A stretch of 12,864 nucleotides of DNA. Source: Deltaproteobacteria bacterium. GTDB lineage: Bacteria > Desulfobacterota > Desulfofervidia > Desulfofervidales > DG-60. Each line of letters begins with the position of its first letter. Position 1 is the stretch's first letter. The notes beneath the pieces were generated by a model. It had not been told where the DNA came from and did not search any database. It worked only from the letters and a program-made list of their open reading frames with translations. The position numbers and the translations under genes were made by a program. Positions 1 to 7,632 of this stretch are shown here, one piece after another. Where the stretch lies: NCBI GenBank assembly GCA_021163945.1, contig JAGGTC010000205.1, positions 1 through 12,864 of the forward strand, in the 5' to 3' direction.

Positions 1-1463
1 AGTGGGGGGTCTATTCTGAAATCCTCCCTTTTAATGCAGATTTAGACAATATAAGAAGGGCTCACCCCAAGGGGATTATCCTCTCTGGGGGGCCAGCCAG
101 TGTCTTAGAAAGAGGGGCCCCAATCTGTGATATAGGTATTTTTTCATTAAATATACCCATTTTGGGGATTTGTTATGGACTCCAGCTTATTGCCTTTCTC
201 TTAGGGGGAAATGTAGAGACAGGAGCCTCTCAAGAATATGGCTCTACAATTTTGAGGGTGATCAAAAAATCCCCTATTTTTGATGGGATTAAAGGGGAGA
301 TAAGGGTTTGGATGAGTCATGGGGATAAGTTGATTATGCCACCTCCTGGATTTGACATATTGGCAAAGAGCCCATCCTCCCCTATTGCGGCCATAGGAAA
401 TAAAAAAAAGAACATCTATGGTCTTCAATTTCATCCAGAGGTTGTCCACACCGAGGGCGGCAAAAATATTATCAAAAATTTCCTTAAGATCTGCAATTGT
501 AAATTTGACTGGTCAATGGGCTCTTTCATTGAATGGATTTTACCCAAATTGCAAAGGGAGATTAGAGGGCAAAAGGTAATTTGTGCCCTAAGTGGGGGTG
601 TAGATTCTGCTGTAACGGCTATGCTATTACACAGGGCTATAGGAAATAGATTATACACTATCTTTGTAGATAACGGATTGCTCAGGGCAGGAGAACCTGA
701 GGCAGTAATTGATTTATTTAAAAGGAAATTTCAATTCAATTTTCATCATATAAATGCCTCCCGCATCTTTCTCTCTAGGCTCACAGGGATAGTAGACCCA
801 GAGGAAAAGCGCAAGATTATTGGCAATCTATTTATTGAAATCCTAGAGGAGGAGGCAAAGAAGATTGGAGATATAAAGTTTCTAGCCCAGGGCACTCTCT
901 ATCCAGATGTAATAGAGAGTGTTTCATTTAAAGGCCCTTCTGCCACTATTAAGTCCCACCACAATGTAGGGGGCCTACCTGAGCAATTGCCATTTAAATT
1001 GATAGAACCACTAAGGGAATTGTTTAAAGATGAAGTCAGAAAATTGGCAAAGGAGCTTGGTCTGCCAGAATCCATTGTTAAGCGCCAACCATTTCCTGGT
1101 CCGGGCCTTGCTATTAGAATCATAGGTGAGGTTACAGAAGAGAGGCTAAGGGTCTTAAGGGAGGCAGAGAGGATTGTAACAGAAGAGATAGAAAAGGCAG
1201 GGCTTTTAGACAGGGTATGGCAGGCCTTCCCTGTCTTGATCCCTGTAAAGACTGTAGGGGTAATGGGGGATAGACGTACCTATGGGCACGTTATAGCCCT
1301 AAGGGTAGTGGAGAGTGTGGATGGAATGACAGCCGATTTCTCAAGATTGCCTTATGAGGTTTTGGCTGCTGTCTCTAATCGGATTACAGGTGAGATAAGG
1401 GGGATAAACCGGGTAGTATACGATATCACCTCTAAACCACCAGGCACTATTGAATGGGAATAA
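1..1463 (+). CDS. guaA: GMP synthase (glutamine-hydrolysing), 5'-partial
   Basis: Converts XMP to GMP using ATP and glutamine-derived ammonia, the last step of de novo GMP synthesis, in the cytoplasm. The frame is open from position 3, so 486 residues are present and roughly 25 N-terminal residues lie outside the window (the family is about 510 aa). Seen in order: the class I glutamine amidotransferase domain with the nucleophile Cys in GICYG (codon 171-173) and the His-Glu pair in FHPEV; the ATP pyrophosphatase P-loop SGGVDS (591-608); and the C-terminal dimerisation domain with PFPGPGLAIR, ending in the typical IEWE. A TTG at 162 could be mistaken for the start, but it lies inside the amidotransferase active-site region. 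The stop sits 4 bp from the convergent sigma-factor stop, with no hairpin between them. No frameshift seen. Confidence 0.97.
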   Translation, partial: WGVYSEILPFNADLDNIRRAHPKGIILSGGPASVLERGAPICDIGIFSLNIPILGICYGLQLIAFLLGGNVETGASQEYGSTILRVIKKSPIFDGIKGEIRVWMSHGDKLIMPPPGFDILAKSPSSPIAAIGNKKKNIYGLQFHPEVVHTEGGKNIIKNFLKICNCKFDWSMGSFIEWILPKLQREIRGQKVICALSGGVDSAVTAMLLHRAIGNRLYTIFVDNGLLRAGEPEAVIDLFKRKFQFNFHHINASRIFLSRLTGIVDPEEKRKIIGNLFIEILEEEAKKIGDIKFLAQGTLYPDVIESVSFKGPSATIKSHHNVGGLPEQLPFKLIEPLRELFKDEVRKLAKELGLPESIVKRQPFPGPGLAIRIIGEVTEERLRVLREAERIVTEEIEKAGLLDRVWQAFPVLIPVKTVGVMGDRRTYGHVIALRVVESVDGMTADFSRLPYEVLAAVSNRITGEIRGINRVVYDITSKPPGTIEWE

Positions 1464-1467
1464 TAAC

Positions 1468-2739
1468 TTACAAGAGGTTATCCAAATTGAGGTCCATTGT
1501 CTCTGAGGTAATCTTTAGCTTTTGCAAGGCCCTTTTTTCAATCTGCCTAATCCTTTCACGAGAGACCTTAAATCTCCTTCCTATCTCCTCTAATGTATGT
1601 TCTACCTCTCCTGCGAGACCAAAACGGAGCTTTAAGATCTCCTGCTCACGGGGGGTCAAAGTAGCCAATATAATCTGAAGCTTTTTAGACAGTTCTGCAT
1701 GTTTAACCGCATCAAATGGAGACAGTGCCTTTGCATCCTCAATAAAGTCCTTTAAGGTACTATCTTCATCACCAATGGGTGATTCAAGGGAGATAGGCTC
1801 GCGTACAGAGGATAAAATAGCAGTAATCTTTTCTAATGAAAGTCCAGTTTTTTCAGCTACTTGTCTGTGGGTTGGCTCCTTACCAGACTCCTTGAGCAAT
1901 TCATAAAATGCCTTAAGTACTTGATTCTTTAATTCTACAAAGTGTACTGGTAATCTAATGGTCTTTGCCTTATCCAAAATGGCACGGGTGATCGACTGCC
2001 TTATCCACCAGGTGGCATATGTGCTAAATCTGTGTCCCTTTGTATAGTCAAAACGGAATATAGCCTTCATTAACCCCAGATTTCCTTCCTGAATGAGGTC
2101 AGAAAGGTTGAGACCTTGCCTTACATACCTCTTGGCAATACTTACTACTAGGCGTAGATTTGCACCTATCATCTCATCGCATGCCTGCTTAATCACCTTC
2201 CCAAGGCGGTCTATCCGGTTATATAAAGACCTAATCTCTGGGTCTTCATATTTTTCTAATAAATCTTTAAGGACATCAAAGATAAATTCTAGTCTTCGGC
2301 GTCTAGGCCCTGCATCCTTTTGCTGCCATTCTCTAATTTTTTTCTTTAGGTCTAAAATCTCTGGACGGTTACTTTTGCAACATAAGACAAGAAACATAAT
2401 AGCATAATATCCCTTTCGAATACGACGGGTAAGCTCATATTCACGCTCTTGGGTTAAGAGGCCATATGCCCCAATCTCTTGTAAATAGGCAGTAATTGGC
2501 TCCTTCTCTAGTACCTCCTCTTCTATTACTTCCTTTTCTTTTGTTTCCTCTGGTTTTTTAATAGGCTTTATCTCATCAATTACACGAACATTATTTTCCT
2601 CCAAAAAGTCAATGACCTTTTCCAATTCACTAGGGTCAGAGATATTGGAAGGCAAGACCTCATTAAGGATATCATATGTTAAATAGCCGTTTTTACGCCC
2701 CATTTTTATTAATTTTTTTAAAAAGTTTACATCCTCCAT
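1468..2739 (-). CDS. rpoD: RNA polymerase sigma-70 factor (RpoD-like)
   Basis: Promoter-recognition subunit of RNA polymerase, 423 aa from ATG 2739. Seen: a short sigma 1.1-like N-terminus, an acidic Lys/Glu linker, region 1.2 (about 79-109, YLQEIGAYGLLTQERE), a short non-conserved insert (about 110-185), region 2 (about 189-254, with LSDLIQEGNLGLMKA and RFSTYATWWIRQSITRAI for -10 recognition), region 3 (about 259-334) and region 4 (about 358-409, helix-turn-helix with SRERIRQIEKRAL for -35 recognition). Homology allows an upstream TTG at 2787, but that codon is the first half of a TTGACA -35 box, so ATG 2739 is preferred. It is shorter than usual proteobacterial RpoD, and its C-terminus (MDLNLDNLL) recalls RpoS-type ends. 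It could therefore be the primary or a group 2 sigma. Convergent with guaA, divergent from the Fo operon. Confidence 0.9.
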   Translation of the reverse strand: MEDVNFLKKLIKMGRKNGYLTYDILNEVLPSNISDPSELEKVIDFLEENNVRVIDEIKPIKKPEETKEKEVIEEEVLEKEPITAYLQEIGAYGLLTQEREYELTRRIRKGYYAIMFLVLCCKSNRPEILDLKKKIREWQQKDAGPRRRRLEFIFDVLKDLLEKYEDPEIRSLYNRIDRLGKVIKQACDEMIGANLRLVVSIAKRYVRQGLNLSDLIQEGNLGLMKAIFRFDYTKGHRFSTYATWWIRQSITRAILDKAKTIRLPVHFVELKNQVLKAFYELLKESGKEPTHRQVAEKTGLSLEKITAILSSVREPISLESPIGDEDSTLKDFIEDAKALSPFDAVKHAELSKKLQIILATLTPREQEILKLRFGLAGEVEHTLEEIGRRFKVSRERIRQIEKRALQKLKITSETMDLNLDNLL

Positions 2740-2752
2740 CTTTATATCCAAA

Positions 2753-2787
2753 ATTATAATTATGAAACAAAATGACATAAATGTCAA
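2753..2787 (-). promoter_or_regulatory. Sigma-70 promoter of the sigma-factor gene
   Basis: On the minus strand TTGACA (2787-2782) is followed after 17 bp by CATAAT (2764-2759), five of six matches to the -10 consensus. A second, perfect TATAAT adjoins it (2758-2753, spacing 23 bp). Transcription would begin near 2752, leaving a leader of only about 13 nt before ATG 2739. There is only a weak GGAT Shine-Dalgarno sequence. The first 16 codons of the longest open frame lie in this promoter. Confidence 0.6.
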
Positions 2788-2856
2788 CCACCCAAAAAGT
2801 TATATGGGCTGAGGCAAGAAAAATGTTAATAAAAGCCTACAAAAAAACAAAAGGAG

Positions 2857-2883
2857 TTGACTTTTTATCAATATTGTGATAGT
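2857..2883 (+). promoter_or_regulatory. Weak candidate promoter of the Fo (atp) operon
   Basis: TTGACT (2857-2862), a 15-bp spacer, then GATAGT (2878-2883) preceded by TG at 2875-2876, an extended -10 arrangement. The match is modest and the spacer is short. It is the best candidate in the 161 bp between the divergent sigma gene and atpZ. Confidence 0.3.
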
Positions 2884-2900
2884 GACAAAGAGTATTTTTA

Positions 2901-3161
2901 ATGAAAAAAGAACTGAAGGAGTTTTTTGGTGAGTTTGCGAGGGTATCTGCATATGCTGTACAAATTGGGCTTGCTCTTGTATTTTCCATTGTTATTGGTC
3001 TGATCATGGGATATTACTTAGATAAATGGTTAAAGATCAATTGGCCATTTCCACATTTTTTGATAGTACTCTTTTTGATTTTTGGTGTTATTGCAGGTTT
3101 TAGGAGCGTGTTTATAATAATGCATCGCATTGAGAGACAACAAAGGAAAAAGAGGCTTTAA
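2901..3161 (+). CDS. atpZ: AtpZ/AtpI-type small membrane protein of the ATP synthase operon
   Basis: An 86-aa protein with two transmembrane segments (about 17-39 and 52-74), a GYYLDKWL motif after the first and a basic tail (RQQRKKRL). This is the layout of the AtpZ family (ATPase_gene1), which sits first in many atp operons and is linked to assembly of the Fo ring or to Mg2+/Ca2+ handling. It is not a structural subunit. The Shine-Dalgarno sequence is weak (AAAGAG about 10 nt upstream). Its TAA overlaps the next gene's ATG by one base (TAATG), implying translational coupling. The family call rests on length, topology, motif and position in the operon. Confidence 0.85.
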   Translation: MKKELKEFFGEFARVSAYAVQIGLALVFSIVIGLIMGYYLDKWLKINWPFPHFLIVLFLIFGVIAGFRSVFIIMHRIERQQRKKRL

Positions 3162-3544
3162 TGATAGAGAAAAATTTTGAATCTTTGCCAGCTATTTTAA
3201 AGAAGAGAAATTGGATACTGTTGGGTATCCTTTTTTTTGGGTCCCTTTTCTTTTTCCCCTGGCGGTTTACTACAGGGATCTTAATAGGCGGTCTAATAGC
3301 AAATATCAACTTCCACTTTTTGCACCGCAATTTAGTAAAGGTGCTTATTTTATCCAAAGGAAAAGGGGCAGTTGTGTCTAAATCTATGCTACGTATGTTT
3401 ATCATTGGGGTAATTGTATTTATTGTTCTACTTAAAAACTGGGTAAATGTCTTTGGTCTTATTTTGGGGCTTTCTACAGTGGTAATCAATCTTTTCTCCT
3501 TAGCTTTAGTAGAGGCTAGGGGAATAGTCTTGAATAGGAGGTAG
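3161..3544 (+). CDS. atpI: ATP synthase subunit I (AtpI) family membrane protein
   Basis: A 127-aa integral membrane protein with four predicted hydrophobic segments (about 18-33, 36-50, 76-92 and 95-112), matching the ATP_synt_I family. Family members assist assembly of the c-ring and are not part of the finished enzyme. It overlaps the AtpZ stop by one base and ends 2 bp before atpB, so the genes are clearly co-transcribed. Sequence conservation in this family is low; the call depends mainly on topology and position. Confidence 0.82.
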   Translation: MIEKNFESLPAILKKRNWILLGILFFGSLFFFPWRFTTGILIGGLIANINFHFLHRNLVKVLILSKGKGAVVSKSMLRMFIIGVIVFIVLLKNWVNVFGLILGLSTVVINLFSLALVEARGIVLNRR

Positions 3545-3546
3545 GT

Positions 3547-4239
3547 ATGGAACACCCAATTTTATTTATGACAATACTTTTTGAAAAGTTAGGGTTTGGG
3601 GAATTTGCACATAAATATCCCCAGGTAGTAAATAGTTGGTTAGTAATGGCCATTTTAATTCTTATTGCAATTTGGGTAAGGCCCAAGATCAGCCCCCTCT
3701 CCCCTTCAGGGGCCCAGAATGTTTTAGAGGCCATTATTAAAGGAATAGAGGATTTTTTTATAAATATAACTGGGGAAAAGGGAAGACCCTATGTTCCTCT
3801 CTACCTTACGGTGTTTATATACATCTTCCTTTGCAATATAGCAGGCCTTGCACCTGGGCTTTTCTCTCCCACAGCAAATACAAATACAAACTTGGCTATA
3901 GCTATAATAACTGTCATAGGGGCAGAGCTTGTGGGGATTAAAACGCACGGAGTCAAATATATCAAGCACTTTACAGGACCAATTCTCCCCCTTGCCCCCT
4001 TGTTTATTCCTATAGAAATCATTGGGCACCTTGCACGTATGCTTTCTTTAACATTCCGACTCTTTGGAAACATCCTAGCTGAGGACTTAGTAATAGCTAT
4101 TTTGATGTTTTTGGCAGGTGCATTTTTGGCACCACTGCCACTCTATGCCCTATTTCTCTTTGCTGATGCCGTACAGGCATTTATCTTCTTTATGTTAAGT
4201 ACAATGTATCTTGCTGGGGCTATTGAAGAGGCACACTAA
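3547..4239 (+). CDS. atpB: F1Fo ATP synthase subunit a
   Basis: The membrane stator subunit that carries the ion half-channels beside the c-ring. It is 230 aa, normal for the family. Seen: hydrophobic segments throughout, a PTANTNTNLAIAI segment corresponding to the conserved PTAD.N family motif, the essential Arg171 in LSLTFRLFGN (equivalent to E. coli Arg210), and Gln210 in DAVQAFIFFML (equivalent to Gln252). An AGGAGG Shine-Dalgarno (3536-3541) lies in the last codons of atpI and sets the start at 3547. It is followed after 48 bp by atpE. Intact, no anomalies. Confidence 0.97.
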   Translation: MEHPILFMTILFEKLGFGEFAHKYPQVVNSWLVMAILILIAIWVRPKISPLSPSGAQNVLEAIIKGIEDFFINITGEKGRPYVPLYLTVFIYIFLCNIAGLAPGLFSPTANTNTNLAIAIITVIGAELVGIKTHGVKYIKHFTGPILPLAPLFIPIEIIGHLARMLSLTFRLFGNILAEDLVIAILMFLAGAFLAPLPLYALFLFADAVQAFIFFMLSTMYLAGAIEEAH

Positions 4240-4287
4240 GCGGAGGAAGGCCGCAAGTTATAAAAAAACTAAAAAGGAGGTGTAAAG

Positions 4288-4659
4288 ATGCAGAGAGGTA
4301 CGAGGGTTGCTATCTTGACGGGTCTGTTTTTGTTAGGGTTGTCTAGTCTAGCACTGGCTGAAGAGGGTATTGGACCTGCTAGTTTGAAGTTTTTTACTGC
4401 AACTGTGACTGCTGCAGGTTTTGGTATTGCTATTGCTGCCTTTGGCACGGGTATGGGACAAGGCTGGGCTGTTATGAGATCAGTAGAAGGCATTGCCCGA
4501 AATCCTGAGGCCTCTGGTAAGATTACAGTAACTATGCTGATTGGTTTAGCCATGATAGAGTCCCTATGTATTTATGCCCTGGTTATTGAGCTCATTCTAC
4601 TCTATGCCTATCCAATGGCAAAGCCTATTGCCAAGCTTGTTGGTTTGCCAGGGGTATAA
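4288..4659 (+). CDS. atpE: F1Fo ATP synthase subunit c with signal-peptide-like N-terminus
   Basis: The ring-forming rotor subunit that carries the coupling ion. It is 123 aa, longer than the usual 75-90, because of an N-terminal hydrophobic stretch ending in SLALA (residues 1-24) that looks like a cleavable signal peptide. The mature part is the normal two-helix hairpin: helix 1 with GTGMGQGWAV, the polar loop ARNPEASGK, and helix 2 with the ion-binding Glu91 in MIESLCIYALV. Gln58, Glu91, Ser92 and Tyr96 match residues of Na+-binding c subunits, whereas the Thr next to Ser92 is replaced by Leu. A near-perfect AAGGAGGTG Shine-Dalgarno lies 7 nt upstream, the strongest in the operon, which fits the high copy number needed for a ring. 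A terminator follows. Confidence 0.96.
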   Translation: MQRGTRVAILTGLFLLGLSSLALAEEGIGPASLKFFTATVTAAGFGIAIAAFGTGMGQGWAVMRSVEGIARNPEASGKITVTMLIGLAMIESLCIYALVIELILLYAYPMAKPIAKLVGLPGV

Positions 4660-4670
4660 TTAAAGTATAA

Positions 4671-4706
4671 GGGAGGGCCTTAACTAAGGCCTTCCCCCTT
4701 TTTCTA
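4671..4706 (+). terminator. Rho-independent terminator after atpE
   Basis: A 10-bp stem with one G-T pair (GGGAGGGCCT, 4671-4680, pairing with AGGCCTTCCC, 4687-4696), loop TAACTA, then CCCTTTTTCT. The T-run serves the atp operon. The hairpin also covers the uvrA-like stop codon (4684-4686) and could weakly stop the opposite strand. Confidence 0.85.
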
Positions 4707-7053
4707 TTTCTTCTGGCCTTCCGCAGGCTGTTATACAGCCACCATGCTTTCCACCCTGTGGGCCTAGATTAATGATATAGTCAGAGGCATTTATTACATC
4801 TAATTGGTTTTCAACAACAATTACTGTATTCCCTTTGTCTACAAGCCTATGCAATATGGAGATCAATTTATTGATTTCTTCTAGATGTAAGCCAATTGTG
4901 GGTTCATCTAAAATATAGAGTTGACCGGTACCAGGGTGGCTCAGTTCCCTTGCTAGTTTTAGCCTCTGTGCCTCACCAGAGGAGATTTGGGTAGCAGGTT
5001 GCCCCAATTTAAGATAGCCAAGCCCTACCTCTACTAGTGTCTGCAATATATTCTTTAATCTTGGTATGTGCCTAAAAAATTCCAGGGCACTTTCTATATC
5101 CATCTCTAATATATCAGCAATACTCTTCCCTTTAAATTTTATCTCCAATGTGTCTTCATTAAACCTCTTCCCCTTGCATGCATTACACCTAACATATACA
5201 TCAGGCAAAAATGCCATCTCTACCTTGATTACACCACTTCCTTGACATACCTCGCACCTTCCCCCCTTTACATTAAAGCTAAACCTATTTGGTTTATACC
5301 CCCTGGCCCTTGCCTCTGGTAGGGCTGAAAATAGTCTACGGATATAATTAAATGCACCAGTGTAAGTAGCTGGATTTGCATTTGGCATTTTCCCAATAGG
5401 CCCCTGGTCAATAAGGATGACCTTCCTGATATCTTCTGTACCACAAATTTCCTTTACCGAATCAACCTTCTCTCCAATTAAGTATCTATAAAGTGTATCT
5501 ATTATCAGGCTACTCTTCCCTGCCCCACTTACGCCTGTAATGCAGGTTAGACAATAAAGTGGGACTTTTACTGTAATATCCTTTAGGTTATGGGTAGTAA
5601 CACCCTTCATTATTAAATAATTTTTTAGTTGCCTCCTTTTCGAAATGGGCAGAACATCCCTTCTCTTTATGTATAGGGCTGTAATGGCCTTACTTTTTAA
5701 AAATTCCTTTGGACTTCCACTAAATACAATATCTCCCCCTTTCTCTCCTGCACCTGGCCCAAGCTCAATAATATAATCTGCACTGAGTATAAGCTGTGGG
5801 TCATGTTCTATAACAATAACAGTATTCCCCAAATCACGCAGTCTATATAGAGAAGAGATAAGCCCTTTGACCTCCTTTGGGTGAAGCCCTATAGTAGGTT
5901 CATCAAGGATATATGTAAGCCCTGTTAGCCTATTACTTAGCTGAATAGACAAATGCAAGCGCTGGTTCTCCCCTAAGGAGAGTGTAGATATAGGTCTAGA
6001 TAGGCTTAAATAATCAAGTCCTGCCTCCTTTAATACATTAAGACGCTTTATAATCTCATCTATAATGGGTGTAGAGACAGGCCCTTTTGGCAATGAGGAG
6101 ATAAAGGATATAAGTGCCTCAACAGGGAGGCTAGAAAGTTCATATATATCTAGCCCATTTATCCTGACTGATAGTGCCTCTTTTTTTAGCCTTTTCCCCT
6201 TACATTCTGGGCATACCTCCCCATTTTTTACCCCTAGCCCCTTACATTTTGGGCAGGCCCCTTGGGGGTGATTAAAAGAGAAGGACTGGGGGGAGACTTT
6301 TGGCATCTCTATATCACATACAGGACAAATAGGCCTCTCGCTAAAAAAGAGGCCTTTTCCCTCTAATTCTACATTTAGCCTTCCATAAGACAATTTTAGG
6401 GCAAGTTCTATGGAATCTGTAAGGCGTCTCTTAATGCCATCTTTAATAACAAGCCTATCAATAATTACACTCAATCTGCCAGGGCCCTCCCTTGGAACGT
6501 CCTCTGTTAGGTCATAGACCTTACTCCCTATCTTTACCTTTGTGAATCCATCCCTTTGCAACCTTAACCATGTCTCTTTAATAGAGCCTGTTTTTATTGG
6601 GGCTGTTAAGATGACCTTTGTGCCAAAAGGAAGATTCATTATCTCCTTTACCATCTCTAAAGTTGTCTTTGAAGATATCGGCCTTTGGCAAATTGGGCAG
6701 TGGGGCCTTCCAGTGCGTGCAAACAATATCCGCAGCAAATCATATATCTCTGTAACAGTACCCACGGTAGAGCGGGGATTTTTGCTAATTGGCCTATGTC
6801 CCAATGCCAAGGTAGGCGAGATTCCACTTACATCCTCTACCCTTGGTCTATCAAATTTTGGTAGAAATTGTTTTGGGATAGAGAGTGCCATGAGATAGCG
6901 CCTTTGCCCCTCTTTATAAATAATATCAAAGGCAAGGCTAGACTTTCCAGAACCACTTACACCTGTAATTACTGTAAGCCTATTCTTTGGTATAGCTACA
7001 TCTATGTTTTTAAGATTATTCTCCCTTGCCCCTTTGATAAAGATATAAGACAT
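4684..7053 (-). CDS. Short divergent UvrA-like ABC ATPase (excinuclease subunit A family)
   Basis: A 789-aa UvrA-family protein; canonical UvrA is about 940 aa and finds DNA lesions for UvrB/UvrC. Seen: Walker A GVSGSGKS (31-38), NPRSTVGT (92-99), a zinc site starting at CPIC (119-122), a region corresponding to the UvrB-binding domain (about 125-240), CPVC...CPKC (243-270), Walker B YILDEP (381-386), a second Walker A GVSGAGKS (507-514), the zinc finger CEVCQGSG...CNAC (600-626) and a second Walker B (713-718). The roughly 110-residue insertion domain is absent: GACPKCKGLG runs within a few residues into CPECKGKRL. The signature LSGGE reads LSLGE (358-362) and ISSGE (690-694), the second switch His is Asn749, and the RKGEH motif of the UvrB-binding region is not recognisable. 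Frame and zinc sites are intact, so this is a functional variant, not a pseudogene. DNA repair, drug-DNA protection or another role is possible. Confidence 0.9.
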   Translation of the reverse strand: MSYIFIKGARENNLKNIDVAIPKNRLTVITGVSGSGKSSLAFDIIYKEGQRRYLMALSIPKQFLPKFDRPRVEDVSGISPTLALGHRPISKNPRSTVGTVTEIYDLLRILFARTGRPHCPICQRPISSKTTLEMVKEIMNLPFGTKVILTAPIKTGSIKETWLRLQRDGFTKVKIGSKVYDLTEDVPREGPGRLSVIIDRLVIKDGIKRRLTDSIELALKLSYGRLNVELEGKGLFFSERPICPVCDIEMPKVSPQSFSFNHPQGACPKCKGLGVKNGEVCPECKGKRLKKEALSVRINGLDIYELSSLPVEALISFISSLPKGPVSTPIIDEIIKRLNVLKEAGLDYLSLSRPISTLSLGENQRLHLSIQLSNRLTGLTYILDEPTIGLHPKEVKGLISSLYRLRDLGNTVIVIEHDPQLILSADYIIELGPGAGEKGGDIVFSGSPKEFLKSKAITALYIKRRDVLPISKRRQLKNYLIMKGVTTHNLKDITVKVPLYCLTCITGVSGAGKSSLIIDTLYRYLIGEKVDSVKEICGTEDIRKVILIDQGPIGKMPNANPATYTGAFNYIRRLFSALPEARARGYKPNRFSFNVKGGRCEVCQGSGVIKVEMAFLPDVYVRCNACKGKRFNEDTLEIKFKGKSIADILEMDIESALEFFRHIPRLKNILQTLVEVGLGYLKLGQPATQISSGEAQRLKLARELSHPGTGQLYILDEPTIGLHLEEINKLISILHRLVDKGNTVIVVENQLDVINASDYIINLGPQGGKHGGCITACGRPEEIEKGGRP

Positions 7054-7059
7054 AAAGTC

Positions 7060-7065
7060 ATTATA
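7060..7065 (-). promoter_or_regulatory. -10 box of the uvrA-like gene, leaderless candidate
   Basis: A perfect TATAAT (minus strand 7065-7060) ends 6 nt before ATG 7053, so transcription would start at or within a base of the start codon. No good -35 (TTTCTT at 17 bp) and no Shine-Dalgarno sequence is visible. Confidence 0.4.
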
Positions 7066-7124
7066 GAACTTATTGCTTTTCCAAGAAAGATAGGTTAATA
7101 AAAAAGAAAAAAGAGGCTTGAAGG

Positions 7125-7583
7125 ATGCAGAAGGTTATTTCAAGTGCCATTGTACATGGGGTATACATTGTTACGGTACAGGCCCAAGGACGAAAAAATG
7201 GTATGACGGCCGCTTGGGTCTCTCAGGTCTCTTTCAAACCCCCTTTGGTCATGGCCTCCATTGCCCCTGCCCGCTATACCTATAAGCTTATCAAGAATTC
7301 TGGTTATTTTGCTATTAATACCCTAAGTGAAGACCAGGTTATGCTTGCCAAACACTTTGGTTTTCAAACCGGTCGCAAGGTGGATAAATTGGCCGAGATT
7401 GAACACTTTGAGGCTGGTCATGGCTCGCCGGTGATAAAGGATGCCCTGGCCTACATTGAGTGCAAGGTAATAGATACCCATGAGGCCGGCGACCATACCC
7501 TCTTTATCGGTGAGGTCATTGAGGGAAAGGTGTTGAAAGAAGAGAAAGGGCCACTTTTATTTATCTGGGAGAAGTTTTTCTAG
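7125..7583 (+). CDS. Flavin reductase-like FMN-binding protein
   Basis: A 152-aa single-domain protein of the flavin reductase (Flavin_Reduct, FMN-binding split-barrel) family. Seen: the N-terminal strand HGVYIVTVQAQGRKNGMTAAWVSQVSFKPPLV, the central ARYTYKLIKNSGYFAINTLSEDQ, and the late AGDHTLFIGEV segment, all typical of the fold. Relatives use NAD(P)H to reduce flavin, or form the flavin part of rubredoxin-linked oxygen-reducing systems in anaerobes; no rubredoxin domain is fused here. The start ATG 7125 has AAGAGG 8 nt upstream. It is divergent from the uvrA-like gene and followed after 49 bp by the SH3 gene on the same strand, with no terminator between, so both may share a transcript. 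Electron donor and acceptor cannot be read from the sequence. Confidence 0.87.
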   Translation: MQKVISSAIVHGVYIVTVQAQGRKNGMTAAWVSQVSFKPPLVMASIAPARYTYKLIKNSGYFAINTLSEDQVMLAKHFGFQTGRKVDKLAEIEHFEAGHGSPVIKDALAYIECKVIDTHEAGDHTLFIGEVIEGKVLKEEKGPLLFIWEKFF

Positions 7584-7632
7584 GTAATATAAAAAACAAT
7601 TTGAGGCCTGAAGCCTAATAAGGAGGAAATTC

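Noticed and set aside
2740..2787. Longer N-terminus of the sigma factor from TTG 2787
   Set aside because: The TTG is the start of a TTGACA -35 box with a -10 box 17 bp on; the added residues are hydrophobic and unlike sigma factors.
3112..3555. Minus-strand open frame opposite atpI
   Set aside because: Lies entirely over a well-supported operon on the other strand, has no start signal, and its basic, low-complexity protein is typical of an antisense shadow.
4684..7053. UvrA-like gene as a frameshifted or deleted pseudogene
   Set aside because: One unbroken frame, all three zinc sites and both Walker A/B pairs intact; the shortening falls cleanly at a known domain boundary.
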